From Cordilura impudica (Eukaryota > Arthropoda > Insecta > Diptera > Scathophagidae): a stretch of 64,000 bases of DNA. A model generated the notes under the pieces. That model ran no database searches and had not been told where the DNA came from. It saw nothing but the letters and a program-made list of their open reading frames with translations. The stretch spans positions 9,471,590-9,535,589 of the forward strand of contig OY821518.1 in assembly GCA_963682025.1 (NCBI GenBank), read 5' to 3'. Position 1 is the stretch's first letter. Every line of letters starts with the position of its first letter. Position numbers and translations under genes: made by a program. Below are positions 59,131 to 64,000 of the stretch, piece after piece.

Positions 59131-59660
59131 TTTTTCTTTCATATTGGTGATTTTTTTTTTATTATAACGTGATAAAGATAAAAAAATAAGTGACAATATT
59201 ACTAACATGAGCTATGTTCTGTGTTCTTGGTATTGTTAATATATATGCATATTATTTTTGTGGCGTTTTTTTATGTTGTTGTACAATTATTAAGTTCAAC
59301 CACTAAATTGTTACAACAAACACACTGGGTTTTATGTTTTTTTTTTTAGAGATATCTACATATTTTTGCTCGTATCTAATCACAATGATGCCCGATGTAG
59401 CCCATTTTCAATAACAACCTGCTGGGATTTATGGCAAATGATATTTTTGTAACCTTATCTAGTTAGATGGCTTTTTTTGTGAATGAGCGTGATTTCAACA
59501 GACAGACGGACATCGCTATATCGACTCGAGCTGTGATAAGGATCAAGAATATATATACTTTATGGGGCCGGAAATTAGTTTTTCGATGCGTTACAAACGG
59601 AATGACAAACCTATATATACCCTCTGCCAGTAACATGTGGAGGGTATAAAAAATAATATT
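57895..59660 (+). mobile_element. Composite microsatellite element M, copy 3 (body 2 plus long array)
   Basis: An aattttt array (57895-58030) grades into a long (ttttccattttcatt)-type array to 59130. Body 2 (59130-59655) follows, with cagacagacggacatcgc, tatatcgactcgagctgtga and the final cctctgccag...gtggagggtata. Body 1 is absent; Tc1-like sequence lies upstream instead. Confidence 0.7.
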
Positions 59661-59674
59661 ACTTTATTTATCAA

Positions 59675-59955
59675 GCCATAGGACAAACGCTATTGAAATT
59701 GGTGAAAATGGGCGCATGTTCAGACCTACTCTCCATTCAATTGACCCCTATGATATTGACTTAACTTACCATAAGATTCAAATTATGAAATAGATCTCAG
59801 TCGAATTGGATTTTTGTGCGTTTATTACATCCATTAATCCGTAAACCAAAACTAAACCATATAGGAGAATTTACTTAAACCTATCAAAAACAAATATATT
59901 GCACAGATTTTTCTTAAAATCGGTTTGTATATGTTGTTGCAAAAAAGGGTATCTA
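59675..59955 (-). mobile_element. Family-B noncoding repeat, copy 7 (internal fragment)
   Basis: Matches the family body on the minus strand (acgctattgaaattggtgaa, catgttcagacctac, ccattaatcc). Both ends are missing. Confidence 0.6.
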
Positions 59956-60634
59956 ATATTTAAAATTTCATGATTAGTTATTAAGAATTCATATCTTTTT
60001 ATAGATCTTTAAAAATTCTATCATGTCCGTTAAATTACCATAACATAAAATAAACAAATTGAAATTTCGATGCAACGAACATAAAATGTCTGATTTCTCT
60101 TAAAAAGCTGTAGAGAAATTGCATATTTATCGTAATAAAAAAATATTGCCGTTATGTGACTACGTAAATTGTATTCAGAAAAAAAAACTGATGAGCTTTT
60201 TACTTCTTGTATTTAATGCATTTTTTTTATATTTTATTTCATAACAGCTTGAAGGTGCGTCAAACTTTTTATACGTTGAAATTAGTTTACACGCGAAGCT
60301 ATTTACAGGAATATATTATTGTATTTTTAATTTATTATTCCATAAACAATATATATGTATATTATGCATATGACGTTTATTTATTTTTATAAATAAATAT
60401 TAAAATTCTCTCGTTCATCGAGTTCAATGTGATCAATATATGTAAATAAATACACTTGAGTAAAAAGTGTTTATTTATACAAGTTATGTAATGAAGTATT
60501 TTGGCACTTAGGAAATATATTTTCTGTATTTACCAGACATTGCGCTAAAATTCTAGTGGACTGCCGTGCAAATTATAGGTGCAGACCACAAATGTCTTAT
60601 CATGCTTTTGCTTAAGAACAACAAACGAATTTTC

Positions 60635-60666
<32 letters not shown>

Positions 60667-61080
60667 AAAATTAGAGAAAAAATTTAAAAAAAATAGAAAA
60701 CTACAAAATAAGGTGCGTTTCACAATTATAAGTTCATTAAGTTTTACCACGGGCTGCAACATAAGCATTCTTTCTAGACAATCTGTGTATGAGCGAAGAA
60801 TGCAAGTGGCAACAAAAAATATTGTTTGACTAACGTTGCATTTAGCAATTCACAATTAGAAAAATACAAGCGCTTCACAATTAGAAGGTCAACAAGGCTC
60901 TTAAACGAAATGTAAAGAGATATCAAAATTTATTTAAAAAAAAAAATATTAATAATTGTAAACATCTGCAATACGTTTTTTCACACTTCCAACAGGGCTG
61001 TTAGTTATTATTATGTTTGTTTAATTTTAAGCATTTTTCAATATTTTTAAAATTTGTTGAAAAAATTAACATAAAAGAAA
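59956..61080. other. AT-rich stretch without recognisable gene
   Basis: Homopolymers (about 22 A at 60638-60659) and short open frames only. Confidence 0.5.
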
Positions 61081-61101
61081 AGGTATGCGTGCACAAGTAA
61101 A

Positions 61102-61129
<28 letters not shown>

Positions 61130-61135
<6 letters not shown>

Positions 61136-61900
61136 AGTAGTTTTCTGATAAGTGCTTGGGCATGGCTAAAACCAGCTTTTTTGTCTCCTCTGTCGTTATT
61201 TTTCCCCATTCCTCAGAAATAATGTTCTTCATAATTTCTTTTGAAATTATGTGCTGACGAATCTTCCTCTCCAGCAAATCCCAAAAATGTTCAATACGGT
61301 TCAGGTCCGGGGGTTGTGGCGGTGATTGTAACTGGTTTTTATGTTATAAAGCAATCAAAGCTTAGCATTGTGGCCCGTATGTTTGGGATCGTTGTCCTGT
61401 TGAAACCAAAAGTCGTTTCGAAGTCCAAAATTTTGAGTGGTTTGTTTGAGTTAGCTTTCAAAATGTCCATGTAAAGTCTTTGGTCTATAATCGATTTGAT
61501 AAAACCAAATTACCCACTCCATTGGCTGTCATACAACCCCAGACCATTACTGTCGCTAATAAATTTTTCTTATCAAGCACCGTATCGTTCTTTTGCCACA
61601 CGAGCTTTCGTCCTTTGATACCAAAGAAGCAGAATTAACTCTCATCACTAAAAAGACCTTACTCCCAGAACTCTGGAGGCTTAGAAATAAGTTCTGTTGG
61701 CAAAATTCTTGCACTTCTTTTTATTTACTTTCGAAATATATGGCTTCCTACGTTCAACATGGCTGGTATACGGCTTCACAACTTTCCGAAGTGTATCGTC
61801 GTGGATTTCTTTCGAAAATTTTTCTTTAATGTTTTCCATAATTTTGGCTGCAGTAATCCGAAGATTGAGCTTCACCATTTTTAGGACGCAGTTTTTATAC
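61130..61900 (-). pseudogene. Tc1-like transposase relic
   Basis: Right to left: a helix-turn-helix remnant (LRITAAKIMENIKEKFS, KVVKPYTSHVERRKPYIS; 61885-61730), a SDES-type first catalytic region near 61640, and a VMVWGC-like block near 61545. Then PPDLNRIEHFW with the third-residue region near 61300, and a C-terminus (LERKIRQHIISKE, EEWGKITTEETKKLV; 61275-61160). The set and order are those of Tc1 transposases. Several frameshifts are present. The N-terminal side is cut by a family-B copy at 61897. Confidence 0.75.
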
Positions 61901-62525
61901 CCTATACCACTATGTGGTTTGGGTATAATGACTTTGTGCTGCTGCTTGTAACTACCAAAAATATTTGACCTATACAATTAGCAATATCCGTCCGTCTGTC
62001 TGTGTGTCCATGTAAAGCTTGTGATCAAACTACAGGTCCCAAATATGAATATATTTTGATGAAATTTGGTATATAAGCTTTCATCAGCCATGAACGCTAT
62101 TGAAATTGGTGAAATTCGGTCCATGTTCAGACCTAGCCCCCATACAAATGACCCCTATGAAACCGACATGAAGTGCCATAAGATCTAAATTATAATAAGA
62201 TCTCAGTCAAATTGGGTTTGCATGTGTTTATTATATCCATTAATCAGTAGTCCAAAAATATTCCCTATAGGACCATTCTTAGTCATAGGTCCCATATAAG
62301 CTGCTTCCCGATCTTCACTTAAATCTATCAAAAAACAAAAATATTGCACAGATTTTTCTCAAATTTGGTTTGTATATATTTTTGGAAAATATAAGTGACT
62401 TTACCAAATATGGTCAAGATCGCTCCATTTTTCGACCTAGTCCCCATATAAATATAGCAATATAGCACCCGATATGAACTTTTTCATATTTGCAGCAAAA
62501 AAAATGCCATTCAAATTTGATTTAT
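61897..62525 (-). mobile_element. Family-B noncoding repeat, copy 6
   Basis: Minus-strand copy from ataccctataccactatgtgg through the short ccgtccgtctgtctg tract to cccgatatgaactttttcat. The terminal palindrome end is missing. Inserted at the N-terminal side of the Tc1 relic. Confidence 0.7.
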
Positions 62526-62992
62526 GCTTATTTTCTAGTAAATCATCATTGTAAAATATCTGTTCAGTGGCAGAAGCATTTTTTTTTTTTTAAACAACGA
62601 CTAGAGATTAATATGCGACATAAATTTCTCTTTTATTTTATTATTTATGTTATCAGTATTAGAGTTGAATCAAATCTAACTGATATGAACATTCTTCATT
62701 AACATCATTCATTAAATGACGTTAGCTAATTGTCTATCACATTCATTTTATGCACTCTGAGTATACGAGTATATGATTCTCAATCACGAAAAAACTAATG
62801 AAAACTGCGCAGTTATAAAATAGTTATAATTTGTTTTCTCCTTCATAAAGCACTGTTTAAGAAGGGAACATATCAGTGTGTCATTCCATATGTAACTCAT
62901 CAAAATAAGTTTTAATGAGGTTTAATAAAAAACTGATTAAAATGGCAGAAAAGAAAACGTAAATTTTAGTATTTATTAATAAATAGTTTTTT
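62526..62992. other. AT-rich stretch without recognisable gene
   Basis: A short open frame at 62490-62702 has no recognisable domain. Confidence 0.45.
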
Positions 62993-63275
62993 GATGTGTA
63001 AACATCTATGCGCTCAGGGGGGTAAAAATCCAGTTCACAATACAATCACAAAAACAGCGTAAGGGAAAATCGGTGAGAGGTATATGGAAGTGTATTGGTG
63101 CAAAGATTATGATTTAAATTTATTTAGCTGATTCAATAACCAACATAAAGCGCCATGAATGTATTGCAAACAACTAAAACTATCCATAGCAGTTGATTGC
63201 TATACATAGATGGCGCTTACTGTTTGATTTTAATTGATGTCTAAATAGATGTTAACACATCTCCCCTGTGATCGG
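62993..63275. mobile_element. Noncoding repeat E, copy 2
   Basis: Same borders as copy 1: ttttttgatgtgtaaacatc, tatgcgctcaggggggtaaa at the start and cacatctcccctgtgatcgg, actca at the end. The shared interior includes cacaatacaatcacaaaa and tgtttgatttt. It is about 80 bp shorter than copy 1. Confidence 0.6.
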
Positions 63276-63283
63276 ACTCAGAG

Positions 63284-63316
<33 letters not shown>

Positions 63317-63340
63317 GCCAACAAATTTTAGAATGAAAAT

Positions 63341-63520
63341 TACTACCCAGAACAGTTGGAAAAATTTGTCGAATTAATGGAGAAAAATCCACATCTGGCT
63401 AAATAAACTGGGACCTCCAGTTTGAAATGGCGAGGGTCGAATGAAAGTGTGTGCCGATTATAAATTTATATTTAAAAAAAAAAAACTGATCCACAATAAA
63501 ACTGAATGACGCGGAGGATG
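63341..63520 (+). pseudogene. Possible Harbinger-type Myb/SANT-like protein remnant
   Basis: 63347-63400 reads EQLEKFVELMEKNPHLAK, like the first helix of the Myb/SANT-like accessory protein of PIF/Harbinger transposons. This is followed in shifting frames by residues recalling LGPP, a W..V..D.K block and a final Lys-rich part. Heavily broken; tentative. Confidence 0.35.
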
Positions 63521-63529
63521 TTCCTAGTT

Positions 63530-64000
63530 TATTTTAACTCCATCTGACAGCAGTATTTCAATACTTAAGTCGGTCACATAGTACGGGTGAAGCAAAACCC
63601 AGCTCAACATTAGCTGTGGCCGTGCATACCAGTATAACCACAAGAAACTTCCATTGTGAAGGCAATAGTCGATTTGTTTTTGTGTACACGTACGATGTTG
63701 ACAAATTTCTGGCGTCATCTGACACCATTTTGTTTTTTATATCTATAAGTGTGGAATAGCCTGGCTTTATGTATATTTTTAAGCATCGCCATAATCTTTG
63801 TTTTTAAGATTAATTAAAAAAAAAAAATTCAACTGAGGAAGCTGCAGTTACCCTCAGTAATTAATAATGGAAGGCGAACATTCGAAGTACAACGCAAATC
63901 AAATTATGGAATGGACACTAACCCAAAAAATTGTTTGCACAAAATTATATACGGAATCGTTAATTTTCATCTTCTCTCTTAATTTTAACTCTTCATCAAC
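63530..64000. other. Unassigned sequence at the window edge
   Basis: A minus-strand frame at 63524-63718 and a short plus-strand frame from about 63870 have no recognisable domain. Confidence 0.4.

Noticed and set aside
60553..60829. Lys/Phe-rich open frames on both strands
   Set aside because: Produced by the A-run at 60638-60659 and its surroundings.

Overview
This window looks like AT-rich, repeat-saturated DNA of a dipteran insect, probably a higher fly. The fly assignment is inference. It rests on long A/T homopolymers, GT-AG spliced transposase remnants, jockey-type LINEs, rosa-type (DD41D) mariners, piggyBac, Transib-like and Tc1 relics, a tRNA-Gly-like SINE, and noncoding families carrying (GTCY)n/(GACGG)n tracts like the dipteran mini-me elements. 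I found no convincing host single-copy gene, no rRNA and no functional tRNA. Nearly every recognisable stretch is a transposable element or its debris, nested several layers deep.

Layout. 0.6-7.5 kb: a Helitron-like copy split by a noncoding family-B repeat, then a decayed minus-strand DDE-like transposase gene. A 3.67-kb TIR element packed with a 21-bp minisatellite (3621-7288) sits inside that gene. 8.9-13.8 kb: a Tc1 relic, three Helitron-like copies and a mariner relic. 14.7-16.6 kb: a 115-bp tandem-repeat element and a DD41D mariner with one frameshift. 16.8-20.7 kb: a Tc1 relic carrying a SINE, then a piggyBac relic carrying a Helitron-like copy and a family-B repeat. 20.9-23.6 kb: a DNA transposon with long TIRs whose unclassified transposase-like gene keeps a 76-bp spliceosomal intron. 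26.1-30.6 kb: a jockey-type LINE split by a Helitron-like copy, the tandem-repeat element and a composite microsatellite element. 32.7-35.3 kb: a Tc1 relic holding a 730-bp palindrome, a second Tc1-like tail and a mariner end. 35.3-40.2 kb: a second LINE on the minus strand, cut by a small TIR element and by a 3.3-kb Transib-like element. The latter contains a piggyBac C-terminus that is itself cut by a second Transib-like element. 40.9-42.2 kb: a complete DD41D mariner with an uninterrupted 360-residue transposase. 43.5-44.9 kb: a diverged tandem repeat. 45.5-54.5 kb: more Helitron-like copies, a third LINE, a SINE and the composite microsatellite element. 57.6-63.5 kb: Tc1, composite and family-B relics and a possible Harbinger Myb remnant.

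How the parts relate. The window records a sequence of insertions rather than a working pathway. In several cases removing an element and one target duplication restores the interrupted reading frame. This holds for both Transib-like insertions and for the small TIR element, and it gives internal proof of element ends. The only gene that looks intact is the DD41D transposase at 41039-42121. The Helitron-like family (13 copies) and family B (7 copies) are non-autonomous and depend on proteins not encoded here.
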